Positions 40,017 through 50,783 of a stretch of 64,000 bases of DNA are shown here, piece by piece (the stretch's first letter is position 1; each line of letters opens with the position of its first letter). The position numbers and the translations under genes are program-made. This DNA is from Psychrobacter sp. APC 3281 (GTDB taxonomy: Bacteria; Pseudomonadota; Gammaproteobacteria; Pseudomonadales; Moraxellaceae), in the NCBI RefSeq assembly GCF_030407815.1, contig NZ_JASDCS010000006.1:248001-312000 (forward strand), in the 5' to 3' direction. The notes under the pieces were generated by a model that saw nothing but the letters and a program-made list of their open reading frames with translations, was not told the origin of the DNA and ran no database searches.

Positions 40017-42554
40017 TTACACGACTGCACGGCGCGCGTGCAAAATACCATGTTGCTGTTCTAATTTTGCGAGTAACTTAGACAAATGCGCTAATCCTGA
40101 GACTTCAATATGGAACTTTAAAAAAGCAATATTGTCGTCATTACTTAACGTTTGAACTTGGCGAATATTGACGTTTTCTTTATCAATTATCTGAGTCAAA
40201 TCACGTAGCAAACCGCGTCTGTCATATGCTTCGACATGAATATCAACAGGCTGATAACGACCAGTCTGTACTTGCCAAGCGGCTTCTATCTTGCGCTCAG
40301 GATCGCGCTCGACCAGACGTAAGTACTCTGGGCAGCCTCGATTATGCACGCTAACGCCACGCGATAAAGTGATGTAGCCAGCTATCGGTTCGCCATGCAC
40401 AGGATGGCAACAACCTGCCAAATTGATTTCGATATTATCCAAGCCATCAATATGGATTTTATACGCATCGAGCTTACCTGTATCTCGGTTATCTACATGC
40501 GGTACAAAGCTCTCTGGTGGTATCTCAGGTTCAAGATGCAGCTGACGTGAGATATGACTGGTCAATTGATTCAGGCCGATATCGCCTGTCACTAGACCCA
40601 CGATAATATCATCGGTCGTATTGACATGAAAATGCTGAATATAGTCGTTTAGATCAATACTATTAGGATGCACAGATAGGCGCTCAAGCTCTTTACTAAG
40701 CATTTGGCGACCTATTTCAATATTCTTATCACGGTCTTGCTTATTAAACCACTGGCGCAGTTTTGAACGGGCGCGATTGGTATGAATATAACCTAACGAG
40801 GCTACCAACCAATCACGATTGGGCTCACGCGATGCCTTAGTGATAATCTCAACTTGCTCACCTGTTTTCAACTGATAGGTCAGTGGCACATAGCGCTGAT
40901 TGACACGGGCTGCCTGCGCACGGTTGCCAACTTGAGTATGCACATAGTAGGCAAAATCGAGAACGGTCGCGCCTTTTGGTAGTTCGGTAATGTCGCCATC
41001 ACGACTAAAGATATAAATACGTTCTAGCTCATCAAAATCAACGAGTTGCTCTTCTTCGTCAAACTCGATATCGTCTATCTCTTCGCCCGCTACAACAGCT
41101 GAGCGTGGCTGATTACGTGTCTCATTATTGATAGATAATAATTGGCGTAATGAGCTGATTCTTTGATTCAGATAATTGTCTTTCTTGTTCTTTAGTCCTT
41201 CTTTGTAATTAACGTGCGCACACATGCCAAGCTCGGCCTCAAAGTGCATCTCATGAGTACGAATTTGGACTTCAAGTGATTTGTTTTCCGCGATTACAGC
41301 AGTATGTAGTGAGCGATAGCCATTAGACTTAGGGTTGGTAATATAGTCATCAAACTGCTCAGGAATATAACGCCATAAGCCATGTACTAGGCCTAAAACG
41401 TGATAACAGTCAGAAGGGCTATTAACCAAGACACGTAAAGCGCGAATGTCATAAAGCTGATCGAAAGATAAGCCTTTGAGCTTCATTTTTCGATAGATAG
41501 AGTAGATATGTTTGACGCGACCAGATACTTCGCCTTCAATACTGGCATCTGCTAGTGATTCATTTAATTTGTCTTGTACGCGCTGAATATAGGACTCGCG
41601 TTCGCTACGTTTTTCTGACAGCAGCTTAGCAATTTCTTTATAGCGGTCAGGCGCTAAATAACGGAAAGCCAGATCTTCGAGCTCCCATTTTAGCTGTGCA
41701 ATGCCTAGGCGATGCGCTAATGGCGCATAAATAGTCATGACTTCACGTGCGACACGCGTTTGACGTTCTGGCCTAGAAAACGTCAACTCACGCATGGCGA
41801 AAGTACGTTCAGCCAGTTTTATCAGTACCACACGCACGTCGTTGGTGACAGAGATGAGCATGCTATAAATATTTGATAGCTGATCACGTTGATTATTGAC
41901 GAAATGGTCTTCTAAGCGCTTGTTACTCTCAATAATCTCCGACAGCTTACCCATTGCAAGGGTGTCTTTAACAAGCGTCAAAATATCTGGACCAAAGTTT
42001 TTTTCAACTTCAGCGAGACTAATGATTGATTTGCGCGCACTGCGATACAGCATGGCCGCGACCAATGCGTCTTCATCTTGGTAAAGATAGGTCAAGATAT
42101 CAGTCATACCAATACCGGTCACATAAGCGCCTGAACGCTCAGATTCACTGGTATTCATATGACTACGAATAAACTCGCAAGCTGCACTTAGGTTGGGTAC
42201 TGACTCTTGTCCAATACGCTTGGCCACATTATCTAGCCAAGTAGGTACGTCGATATTGGCTTGGTCTAAGTCGACTGCCTCAAGCTCTTCGTTTGATAGC
42301 GGATTGGTATCATCCAAATACTTGTCTTCAGTGTGAGGGTCATGCAAATGATAAGTGTGTGCAGCTGAACGATCAAAAGTAGTATGTAGCTTGTGGGTTG
42401 CCAACTGGTATTTGATGTCGAGGGGAATTTGGGCATAGCTATTGGCTGACTGGTGAGAGCGTTGGCTCGCCACCAGTTGCGCCGCAAGTGTTGCACTATC
42501 GGCCTGCGTGGTCTGTCCATCCACCAGCGGTAATCCTTCACGAATTTTTACCAT
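40017..42554 (-). CDS. relA: GTP pyrophosphokinase RelA
   Basis: RelA makes (p)ppGpp from ATP and GTP/GDP when uncharged tRNA stalls the ribosome. In order, the 845-residue protein has a degenerate HD domain (the HD-x-x-E-D hydrolase motif is replaced by YRSARKS near residue 170, so hydrolysis is unlikely), the synthetase domain with RVKHIYSIYRKM (346-357), GYRSLHTAV and VQIRTHEMH, a TGS domain (about 525-585) and a C-terminal ACT domain. In the acidic/basic switch motif it reads QFDD (400-403), matching E-F-D-D of synthetase-only RelA rather than R-F-K-D of SpoT; the first position is Gln. It has a 50-residue N-terminal extension. A separate SpoT is expected elsewhere. Confidence 0.96.
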   Translation of the reverse strand: MVKIREGLPLVDGQTTQADSATLAAQLVASQRSHQSANSYAQIPLDIKYQLATHKLHTTFDRSAAHTYHLHDPHTEDKYLDDTNPLSNEELEAVDLDQANIDVPTWLDNVAKRIGQESVPNLSAACEFIRSHMNTSESERSGAYVTGIGMTDILTYLYQDEDALVAAMLYRSARKSIISLAEVEKNFGPDILTLVKDTLAMGKLSEIIESNKRLEDHFVNNQRDQLSNIYSMLISVTNDVRVVLIKLAERTFAMRELTFSRPERQTRVAREVMTIYAPLAHRLGIAQLKWELEDLAFRYLAPDRYKEIAKLLSEKRSERESYIQRVQDKLNESLADASIEGEVSGRVKHIYSIYRKMKLKGLSFDQLYDIRALRVLVNSPSDCYHVLGLVHGLWRYIPEQFDDYITNPKSNGYRSLHTAVIAENKSLEVQIRTHEMHFEAELGMCAHVNYKEGLKNKKDNYLNQRISSLRQLLSINNETRNQPRSAVVAGEEIDDIEFDEEEQLVDFDELERIYIFSRDGDITELPKGATVLDFAYYVHTQVGNRAQAARVNQRYVPLTYQLKTGEQVEIITKASREPNRDWLVASLGYIHTNRARSKLRQWFNKQDRDKNIEIGRQMLSKELERLSVHPNSIDLNDYIQHFHVNTTDDIIVGLVTGDIGLNQLTSHISRQLHLEPEIPPESFVPHVDNRDTGKLDAYKIHIDGLDNIEINLAGCCHPVHGEPIAGYITLSRGVSVHNRGCPEYLRLVERDPERKIEAAWQVQTGRYQPVDIHVEAYDRRGLLRDLTQIIDKENVNIRQVQTLSNDDNIAFLKFHIEVSGLAHLSKLLAKLEQQHGILHARRAVV

Positions 42555-42977
42555 AGCCGACTCCTCTTAGCTATTTTGAATTGATTATAACCTCATCTAC
42601 TATGCACACACTCTGAATTAACGATCCATAAAGTGTCAGCTATAAACCAATACAACTGCTAAAAATGTTATTTTTAGCAGCTATAAAATGCGCGTAAAAT
42701 ATATAAAGCTATGAGTGCAAATGCTTGCTATGTAGCGATTGGAAACATCATCAAAAACATAGGAAGATTGTTTACTATTATCTCATTTTAAAGTGACAAA
42801 TCAAGCGAGCCTCTGTACGGCTGTGGTCAATTACGCTAAATAATGGCTATTTATTAGCACAAACTTATCAAAGCTTTAAGTTAACTTAGATAATTGTAAT
42901 AACGCTTAATTGTCTCTTTAATCAGGTTTAACTGTTAGTCATTCTCAGCTGTTAATCATTTTTGAAAATTAATAACG
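42555..42977. other. Intergenic region between relA and rlmD
   Basis: About 420 bp of A/T-rich DNA lie ahead of relA. No gene, hairpin with T-run or RNA is visible. The relA promoter should lie here on the minus strand; its length suggests relA is transcribed separately from rlmD. Confidence 0.5.
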
Positions 42978-44549
42978 TTAAACCGCTACCTTCTCGAAAC
43001 GAGCGATAGATTCAACATGACCCGTATGGCAGAACATATCCATTACGCCGGCATGAGTCAGACGATAGCCTTGTTCTAACAATGCTTTTGTATCACGAGC
43101 AAGGGTGGCTGGATTACAAGAGACATAAACAATGCGCTCAGCATTAAATTTTGGCAAATATTGCATAATTTCCCAAGCACCAGAGCGCGGTGGATCAATC
43201 AACAGTGCATCAAAACCTTGGTTGGCCCATGGCTTATCAGTACAGTCTTGAGTCAAATCTTGACTATAAAACTCAGTATTGTTGATACCGTTGCGACGAG
43301 CGTTGTCAGCAGCACGTTCGGTCATGGCTTCACTGCCTTCGACACCGACTACTGAGCCTGTCTCGCCAACGAGGCGCGCTAGCGGTAAGCTGAAGTTACC
43401 CAAGCCACTGAATAAATCTAATACGCGTTCGCCTGCTTTTAAGTCCAACAAGTCACAAGCAAGCTTGGTCATCTGACGGTTCACAGATAGATTTACTTGA
43501 GTAAAGTCAGTAGGGATAAATTCAAAAGTCAGATCATACTCTGGCAATTGATAATATAAACGCCCAAATTGCTTGCTCAAATCATCAGCGTCTGTCAAAG
43601 CAATACGTTGGATGCTATCAACGCCTTTCGACTGCAAATATAGCTGCCAATTACGCGCTGCGAAAAAGACTTTTAGTTTGTCTATATCAGCGTCTGACAA
43701 TGGTTCTAAATTACGTACGATGAGCGCAACTGGCTGATTGCCATCAGGTAGTTCTGGCAGTTGCTCACCCATTGCAAGCTCAAGCTGGGCAATTTTGTCA
43801 CGGCTCTCTAGGGTACTAATAAGCGTTTTTAGGTTTTCAATCTCGAAACCAATACGCGGATCTAAGATATGACATTCATTTAGCTCTGCCAAGAAGTTAC
43901 TTGAACGCTCGCGGAAGCCGACAAGCGCAGTTTCTTTTTTGACGACATAGCGCACGCCCAAACGTGCTTTGGTACGATAACCAAGACGATCGCCGACCAC
44001 AGGAGGGAGCCAATTGTCAGGTTCCGCGTTGGCTTGGTGCATTAGCATTTCAGCCAGTACCGACTGCTTGAAGTTTATTTGTCCATCTGGCTGCCAGTGC
44101 TGCAAGTTACAACCACCACAAGTACCGAAATGCGGGCAGGGTGGTACAGCACGTTCAGGGTTTGGGTTGGCAGTGATACTAATAGCATCGCCTTCTTCAA
44201 AGCTAGCACGGCTGTTGGTTATTTTTACTAAGGCGCTTTCACCTGGTAGAGCAAAGCTAACAAAGATTTTTTTGCCGTGTTTGTCTTCAGCATGGCCTTC
44301 CGCAACGTCAAAACCATTACCATACACAGCAACACCGCGACCATCATGTGATAAGCCATCAATATTAAATGGGATTGGCTCTGCATCTTTTAGACGACGA
44401 CGTGTCTTTGATGATGGCTTTGATTTTTTCTTACTAGGCGGAATGACAATCGTTTGGATGTCGTTGGTTTGAGCTTCATTCGTTTGAACGTTGCTGTTTT
44501 GCGCTGCCGTATCAGATGCTGTAGATGTTTTTGAATCGGTGGGTTGCAT
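42978..44549 (-). CDS. rlmD: 23S rRNA (uracil(1939)-C5)-methyltransferase RlmD
   Basis: RlmD methylates U1939 of 23S rRNA using SAM. The 523-residue protein opens with a Lys-rich linker ([16 protein letters not shown]), then a TRAM RNA-binding domain, an Fe-S cluster site with C138, C144 and C147 in [10 protein letters not shown] plus C226, a SAM-binding fold ([16 protein letters not shown]) and the catalytic C478 in [11 protein letters not shown]. The N-terminal 50 residues are Thr/Gln-rich and low-complexity. It lies in the expected cysM-rlmD-relA order, with an exonuclease gene inserted between cysM and rlmD. Confidence 0.97.
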   Translation of the reverse strand: MQPTDSKTSTASDTAAQNSNVQTNEAQTNDIQTIVIPPSKKKSKPSSKTRRRLKDAEPIPFNIDGLSHDGRGVAVYGNGFDVAEGHAEDKHGKKIFVSFALPGESALVKITNSRASFEEGDAISITANPNPERAVPPCPHFGTCGGCNLQHWQPDGQINFKQSVLAEMLMHQANAEPDNWLPPVVGDRLGYRTKARLGVRYVVKKETALVGFRERSSNFLAELNECHILDPRIGFEIENLKTLISTLESRDKIAQLELAMGEQLPELPDGNQPVALIVRNLEPLSDADIDKLKVFFAARNWQLYLQSKGVDSIQRIALTDADDLSKQFGRLYYQLPEYDLTFEFIPTDFTQVNLSVNRQMTKLACDLLDLKAGERVLDLFSGLGNFSLPLARLVGETGSVVGVEGSEAMTERAADNARRNGINNTEFYSQDLTQDCTDKPWANQGFDALLIDPPRSGAWEIMQYLPKFNAERIVYVSCNPATLARDTKALLEQGYRLTHAGVMDMFCHTGHVESIARFEKVAV

Positions 44550-44611
44550 AAACCTGCCTTAATAATAAATAACTAGAAGAGGGGAATAAAAAACTACTAA
44601 TAATGCGAATT

Positions 44612-45436
44612 CTATAATTCGGGTGCCGATGACCAGTCAGCGATAAACTCTTGATGTCGCGGACTACCGTCAGCTTGGGTATACTTTGCCAGATAGTCAT
44701 AGCTCTGCTGCTGCCAAGCATCAAAATCTTGTGAAGATAATTGTCCTGTCAGACGTAACCAGCGTAAATAAATAAGCCAAGTGTTCATAACATCAGACTC
44801 ACAGTATATAGATAAGGTCTGCCAGTCACCGCTACTAACAAGCGCGCCGACCATGCTGCCATCTACATCAGTTTTACCGGGTAATCCGTACAGACTTGCG
44901 ACGATATCCATCGCTTCACGGCGACTAGCACCGTACTGGCTAAATCGATCCATCAAGTCTAGATGACGCGTATGAAAGCGATTAACATAATTGTCAAAGC
45001 GCATGTTTTTAATACGCTCGCCTTCTTCGAACAGCCATGGTGCTGACAAATCATATTGCATGGCACGATATATCAGTACAGGTATGTCAAAGCCTGAGCC
45101 ATTCCAGCTAATAAGTTGCGGCAGTGTCTCAATGTCGTTAAATGCTCTAAAGAATTTGGCTAGGATTTCTTTTTCACTAAATTTATCGGCAGTCAAAGAA
45201 AATAGCGATAACTTCCCATCCTTGATATACAGAGCTGAGATACAGACGATGCGCTGTAGTGGCAAGCGCATAAAGTCGTGCCCTGCCTCTTGTGTACGTA
45301 TCGCTGTCAGCGCACTTAATGCATCCGCATCGTTAAGATCGGCCAATTGCGGATAGATACGGCGTGCTGCATCGACATCGGCGACAGTCTCGATATCAAA
45401 AACCAATATAGGGTCGGATGGTAGCGCTTGTGACAT
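44612..45436 (-). CDS. Predicted DEDD 3'-5' exonuclease (PolB exonuclease-like)
   Basis: This 274-residue protein resembles the exonuclease part of B-family DNA polymerases (the stand-alone PolB-like exo2 group). The three Exo motifs are visible: VFDIETV with D14 and E16, SWNGSGFDIPVL with an N/D, and a Y-x-x-x-D-like YCESDVMNTWLIY. A role in DNA or RNA 3'-end trimming is plausible, but the physiological substrate is unknown. It sits between rlmD (62 bp away) and cysM (147 bp away) on the same strand. No DNA polymerase domain follows. Confidence 0.85.
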   Translation of the reverse strand: MSQALPSDPILVFDIETVADVDAARRIYPQLADLNDADALSALTAIRTQEAGHDFMRLPLQRIVCISALYIKDGKLSLFSLTADKFSEKEILAKFFRAFNDIETLPQLISWNGSGFDIPVLIYRAMQYDLSAPWLFEEGERIKNMRFDNYVNRFHTRHLDLMDRFSQYGASRREAMDIVASLYGLPGKTDVDGSMVGALVSSGDWQTLSIYCESDVMNTWLIYLRWLRLTGQLSSQDFDAWQQQSYDYLAKYTQADGSPRHQEFIADWSSAPEL

Positions 45437-45583
45437 AGATAATCCTGACTATTTATGAGCTTATAGTTAATTCATTATAAAAGAATAACAGCGTTAACAT
45501 TGCTTGAAGTATTACGTTTACATCTGCACTTGGTCGCTTTGCACTTTTTTAAATTAACGATACTAAATGGTATTTCTTATGCA

Positions 45584-46555
45584 TTAATTAACTTCTGCAC
45601 TGCTGTTATCTGTATTGCTATCGTCAACGTTATATAAACCCGTTGATAAATAACGATCGCCACGATCGCAGACAATAAAAGCAATAACAGCATTAGGATT
45701 TGCTTTTGCCACTTGGGTCGCTGCCCACGCAGCTGCGCCCGAAGATACTCCAGCAAAGATACCTTCAGTCTTCGCCAATTTACGCATATAGACTTCGGCA
45801 ATACGCTGATCGATATCCATCATTTCATCAATCAAGTCTGCATCAAAAATACCTGGCATATAGGCAGCAGGCCAACGGCGAATGCCAGCAATAGAGGCTT
45901 CTTCGTCAGGCTGTAGGCCAATGATTTTGACGTCTGGATTTTGCTCTTTTAAATAACGTGACACACCGGTAATCGTACCTGTCGTGCCCATCGAGCTAAT
46001 AAAATGCGTAATTTTACCTTCTGTCTGTGCCCATAGCTCAGGGCCTGTAGTCAGGTAATGTGCTTGGCTATTGTCAGGATTATTAAACTGATCTAATACA
46101 ACCCCTTTGCCATCTGCTTGCATCTGTAATGCCAAATCACGCGCAGCTTCCATACCTTCGTCTACTTCAATCAGCGTTGCGCCATAAGCAATCATGGCAT
46201 CTTTACGTTCTTGGGTAGAGTTGGTTGGCATCAGCAATGTTATTGGGTAGCCACGCATTGCAGCGACCATGGCCAATGCAATACCAGTATTGCCACTAGT
46301 GGCTTCAATCAACATGTCGCCAGGCTTAATATCACCGCGTTGTTCTGCTTGATAAATCATATTAAAAGCAGGGCGATCCTTTACAGAACCCGCTGGATTA
46401 TTGCCTTCAAGCTTAGCTAGTACTGTGGCACCATTGGCAATGTGCTCTTGCTCAGGCAGGCGTTGAAGTTTCACCAATGGCGTTTGACCAACGCAATCAG
46501 CGAGGGTAGTGATTTGAGTAATGAAGTTAGCATTTGACATGGCCGTAGTGGACAT
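45584..46555 (-). CDS. cysM: Cysteine synthase B CysM
   Basis: CysM is a PLP enzyme that makes cysteine from O-acetylserine and sulfide or thiosulfate. The 323-residue protein has the PLP lysine K59 in NNPAGSVKDRPAF and the phosphate-binding loop EATSGNTGIALAM, plus ISSMGTTGTITGVSRYL. AGGA lies upstream of the ATG. CysM-type features (K-D-R-P-A after the lysine, the short C-terminus) separate it from CysK. It begins the minus-strand block leading to relA and is divergent from gacS/barA, an arrangement shared with Pseudomonas. Confidence 0.96.
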   Translation of the reverse strand: MSTTAMSNANFITQITTLADCVGQTPLVKLQRLPEQEHIANGATVLAKLEGNNPAGSVKDRPAFNMIYQAEQRGDIKPGDMLIEATSGNTGIALAMVAAMRGYPITLLMPTNSTQERKDAMIAYGATLIEVDEGMEAARDLALQMQADGKGVVLDQFNNPDNSQAHYLTTGPELWAQTEGKITHFISSMGTTGTITGVSRYLKEQNPDVKIIGLQPDEEASIAGIRRWPAAYMPGIFDADLIDEMMDIDQRIAEVYMRKLAKTEGIFAGVSSGAAAWAATQVAKANPNAVIAFIVCDRGDRYLSTGLYNVDDSNTDNSSAEVN

Positions 46556-47147
46556 AAAGTATCCTTTTCTATTTTTTAAATATGTTTTTAATGGCTTGTT
46601 TTTGATGGAAGCGCTGTTTTTATTGTTTGATCATAATTTTAGACAGTCGCTTGGGTTATAGGTTTACGGTGATAAGCGAGCTAAAAACGAAAGGCATTAG
46701 AGTGCGCTCTCATATGTTATGACTATGAGCGATATATTGTGGTAAATAAAAAGTGGCTTTATTATATCATTTTGTTTTCAGCTGCGCTTATCGCATCAAG
46801 GATTAATAGTCACTGTATCAGGTCAATGTCAATATTACGTTGAGGGTTGCAAAAGTAGAGTTGATAGCTTAAAGCCATATTCTCTTTAACATAGAGTGGT
46901 GGGCACTTTAATTATAACGTTGTTCATCACATGGAATGCCTAACCAGAACTTAGAGAATCCTGTTAAGATAATCTTGAGCTGTACAGTAGTTGCCCCGTC
47001 AAAATCAGTTAATTTATTAACGATTAATAGCTTCATTAAGAGTAGCGCCTTACCCAGATGCTCTAATACGACACGCTACAAGTATCACGAATACTGACAT
47101 TATCACAAAAATTCACGGCAAGAACCTTAGTAGAGAGTAAACCCAGC
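46556..47147. other. Divergent region between cysM and gacS
   Basis: About 590 bp without a gene that I can support. It should contain the promoters of cysM (minus) and gacS/barA (plus). I found no CysB-type site or tRNA; no palindrome stands out. Confidence 0.5.
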
Positions 47148-50100
47148 ATGGCATATAAAAAACGTTTCGATACCAGTAGTGCTTATGGTCAGCTGATCAT
47201 ACTGGTGTTTTTGCCTATCTGTGTGTTGGCAGCAGTAGGCGGCATCTTGGTATTTCACGAAACCATGCGTGCGAGTGACTCGGAGCAAGAAGTATTGGCT
47301 GAAGCAGTACTTATTCGCTACACACCAGTCATAGCTGAACTGATTCCTGAGCTGCTAGAACAAGAGCGCCAACAAGTAGGGAGTAGTGCTGAGAGGACCC
47401 AGCAAGCGGCAATGACGACGCTAGAGGGTATCCAAGATAAGCTTGGACGTATGCAGTCTGAGCAGCATGTACAGCGCATTGCTATTATTAATGAAGGCAA
47501 TCAAATACTGGCAACAGTCGGTTATGGTCTCAATGAAGAATGGCCGCTAATCAGTGATTCCGCAAGCTTTTTGTCACAACGACCAACACCTGTAGGTACA
47601 GCGTATGGCAGTGTATTGGGAGAATTTGAAGGGCAGACATTGTGGCTGCTCGTCGATATGGATAATGAGCCGCTCTATATTGCACGCTACCGTATTGCGA
47701 TGGCGTTAGTGATTACTGGTTTATTTACTATCCTGATTCTACTACTGAGCCTAAATATCTATTCAAAACGTTGGATTGCCCCCATTTATGAGCTGCGGTT
47801 GCAGTTGCAACGTACCCATGTTGATAATTTATACCAACCTGTACCCGTTGAGTCAGATGGTGAGCTGAATTTATTACAGCAAGATCTGGTCAGAACATTG
47901 CGCCGCTTACATAGAAGCTTTCAAGAGCTCAAAGACCATGCCGAGCAGACTGAGGATGATTTACGGTTGGCATTTGATGAGATGGAGATGCAAAACATTT
48001 CTATTCGAAATGCACGTGATGCAGCAATTTCAACCAGCCAAGCAAAGTCTGCATTTTTAGCCAATATCAGTCATGAACTGCGTACACCATTGAATAGTAT
48101 CGATGGTTTTATTAACTTGCTGGCACGTCACGGTGAGCTTAATCCCGAGCAGGACTTGTATGTACAGACCATACGTAAGTCCTCAGCACACTTGCTCGCT
48201 TTGGTAAATGATGTCTTAGATTTTTCTAAGATTGAAGCAGGCAAGCTGGTATTGGATCGCCATGAGTTCGATCTCTATGACACCATTTATGATGTGGTCG
48301 ATATGCTATCTCCTGTCTCTGCGGAGAAGGGTTTACGCATGGCGGTGCTTTTTTACAATGATGTGCCGATGCGTATCAACGGCGATGCGTTACGTCTCAA
48401 GCAAGTATTGACCAATATCGTTGGTAATGCCATTAAGTTTACCGATAGTGGTGATGTGGTGGTGCGTGTGAGCTTAGATGACCACCGTGATAATTATCTG
48501 ATGATTAGCGTGCAAGATAGTGGAAAAGGTATTTCTCTGGCAGATCAAAAAATGCTGTTCCAAAGCTTTAGCCAAGGCGATCCATCAATCACGCGTCAGT
48601 ATGGCGGTACAGGGTTGGGTCTGGTCATCTCCAAACAGTTAACACGCTTGATGGGCGGTGATATTGGGTTTCATGATAATGCTCAAGAGAATATTGCCAA
48701 TCAAGGTGCGACATTTTGGTTTCGCATGCCAGCCCATGTTGATGTGTTAGAGGCAGCCACAGGGCAGACGATTGAATTGCCAGTATTGGCGCCACTGGCA
48801 AGCGAGACCGATGAATTTAATGTACTGGTTTGGATCAATCATACCGCTTCGATACAGGTACTCAAGGCCAGCTTGCAGTATTTACCAATTAAATTGACTC
48901 AAGCCAACTCATTACCGGGTGTACTTGAGTCATTAAAAGAGCACGGTAATTATTGGGATTGGGTCATCGTTGATGATGATACCCAAGACGATATGATGGC
49001 GCTCCTCAAGCAAATTCGTCTGCATTATCAAGGTAAGCTTGCTGTGTTTGGCTACCAAGTGGCGGCCGATCAAGCGCTACTCAACCGCTATCATGCCAAC
49101 ATACTGTATGAGCCATTAGACAAAAGACAGCTATATGCAATGCTCGATACTCAAAGCCGTAGTACGCCGCAAAGCCTGCAGGAACCACGCTGGAAAGGGG
49201 TCACGGTACTGGCAGTTGATGACCATTTGCCCAATTTACTAGTGCTTGATGCTCTACTGAGCGAGCTAGGGATTCAGGTAGTTACTGCGAGCAGTGGGTT
49301 TGATGCTATTGAGATAATCAGTAAACAACAAACCAAAAACATCAAAACTGCTAAGAGCGATAAGCAAAGTCTATCGAATAAAACGCAACTCTCTAAAGCA
49401 GAAACACGTGATGAGATAAACAAGAAAACAAATAGCGCGTTCTATCATGAGGACACGAGCGCTGAAGATAAAGCAGCTACGCAAGACAAAGACAAAGACA
49501 ATATTGATTTGATATTTATGGATATTCAAATGCCGCGTATGTCAGGTCATGAGGCAGCTAAGCAGATTCGAAATATCGAAAATGCGGATAGTCGTATCCC
49601 TATTATCGCTCTGACAGCTCACGGGTTAGCAGATGAACGTGACAAACTTATAGCCAGCGGTATCAATGACTATGTCGGCAAACCTATTAGCCAACCTCAG
49701 TTATTGCAAGTGCTACAGAAATGGCTTGGTCGTAAGAGTACCATACCACAATTGACCGCGTTGCCCGATACAGATTTGCAGAGCTTTGGCTTACAGCATC
49801 CTGACTTACAGGGTGATAACTTACAAGGTGCTAATGTACAGGATGCTAATGTACGGGCTACCGACTCATCAGAGGCTGAACTAACTGCTATAGACTCGCT
49901 GCGCGGTTACTCAATCAACGATAATGGTTTATCGAACGACTTACTCCCTAACAAGGTAAATAATAAAGAGTCTCAAGCCAGTTCAGGTATGTCTTCAGAT
50001 GACTCAACCGCTACTTATCCAATAATAAGAGGAGACGGGGTAGATCGTAATAGTACTTCTGTCAGTAGCGAGCCAAAAATTACCCGTCCATTATCCTTGA

Positions 50101-50783
50101 AAAAAATCCGTGATGATTATTTGCGTGATAGCCAGCCTCGTGAAAACTATAGACGAGATGCTGCGCGTGATATTCAACCGCGCTATGAGAGCTTACGTCT
50201 ACAAAAACAAGGTCAGTCGCCACTACTACAATCAACAACAAAGTCTATCGACAAATCTCAAGATGAAAGCCCTCAAGACCAAAGCTTTCAAGATAGGACA
50301 GCTAATTCTAACTCGATTTTACACGAGCAAATCAATAATGACCTTAGCAACAATAATATCAGCAAAAGTGATACCTCAAACATTTTAGATTGGCAAGATG
50401 CGCTCACTCGTTCAGCGAACAAACCTGAATTGGCGGCCAAGCTTATTATCATGATGATCGATACTATCAATGATGAAAAACAGGCACTCATTCAGGCATG
50501 GGAAGCGCATGACCGCAATATGCTGGCACAGATTGCCCATCGTATACTGGGTGGGAGTCGATATACAGGTGTACCACAATTGCGTCAGGCTAGCCAAGAT
50601 TTAGAAGATAAGTGCTTGCTGAATGTACAGCATACAACACCTGTGCAATTTGCAATGATTGAGCCATATTATGAGGCATTATTAACGGCGCTAGACAACT
50701 TGCAAAAGGTAGATTTATCTTCTTATCCGCAGCTTAATTATCATCGCTTAAGCGAAAATGATATGACGTGGAAAATGATATAA
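47148..50783 (+). CDS. gacS: Hybrid sensor histidine kinase GacS/BarA
   Basis: This is a tripartite hybrid kinase of 1211 residues, the sensor of the GacS-GacA (BarA-UvrY) system that controls Rsm/Csr small RNAs. Two membrane segments (about 16-37 and 183-204) flank a periplasmic domain. HAMP, HisKA with H309 in SHELRTPLNSI, and an HATPase with NIVGNAIKF, DSGKGIS and GGTGLGL follow. A degraded receiver-like segment (about 555-670) precedes a receiver with D792 (MDIQMPRMSG) and an HPt with H1131 in IAHRILGGSRYTGV. Two oddities: a 55-residue polar insert splits the receiver (about 727-783), and a 200-residue Ser/Asn/Gln-rich linker (870-1076) precedes the HPt. Function is inferred by family. 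Confidence 0.95.
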   Translation: MAYKKRFDTSSAYGQLIILVFLPICVLAAVGGILVFHETMRASDSEQEVLAEAVLIRYTPVIAELIPELLEQERQQVGSSAERTQQAAMTTLEGIQDKLGRMQSEQHVQRIAIINEGNQILATVGYGLNEEWPLISDSASFLSQRPTPVGTAYGSVLGEFEGQTLWLLVDMDNEPLYIARYRIAMALVITGLFTILILLLSLNIYSKRWIAPIYELRLQLQRTHVDNLYQPVPVESDGELNLLQQDLVRTLRRLHRSFQELKDHAEQTEDDLRLAFDEMEMQNISIRNARDAAISTSQAKSAFLANISHELRTPLNSIDGFINLLARHGELNPEQDLYVQTIRKSSAHLLALVNDVLDFSKIEAGKLVLDRHEFDLYDTIYDVVDMLSPVSAEKGLRMAVLFYNDVPMRINGDALRLKQVLTNIVGNAIKFTDSGDVVVRVSLDDHRDNYLMISVQDSGKGISLADQKMLFQSFSQGDPSITRQYGGTGLGLVISKQLTRLMGGDIGFHDNAQENIANQGATFWFRMPAHVDVLEAATGQTIELPVLAPLASETDEFNVLVWINHTASIQVLKASLQYLPIKLTQANSLPGVLESLKEHGNYWDWVIVDDDTQDDMMALLKQIRLHYQGKLAVFGYQVAADQALLNRYHANILYEPLDKRQLYAMLDTQSRSTPQSLQEPRWKGVTVLAVDDHLPNLLVLDALLSELGIQVVTASSGFDAIEIISKQQTKNIKTAKSDKQSLSNKTQLSKAETRDEINKKTNSAFYHEDTSAEDKAATQDKDKDNIDLIFMDIQMPRMSGHEAAKQIRNIENADSRIPIIALTAHGLADERDKLIASGINDYVGKPISQPQLLQVLQKWLGRKSTIPQLTALPDTDLQSFGLQHPDLQGDNLQGANVQDANVRATDSSEAELTAIDSLRGYSINDNGLSNDLLPNKVNNKESQASSGMSSDDSTATYPIIRGDGVDRNSTSVSSEPKITRPLSLKKIRDDYLRDSQPRENYRRDAARDIQPRYESLRLQKQGQSPLLQSTTKSIDKSQDESPQDQSFQDRTANSNSILHEQINNDLSNNNISKSDTSNILDWQDALTRSANKPELAAKLIIMMIDTINDEKQALIQAWEAHDRNMLAQIAHRILGGSRYTGVPQLRQASQDLEDKCLLNVQHTTPVQFAMIEPYYEALLTALDNLQKVDLSSYPQLNYHRLSENDMTWKMI

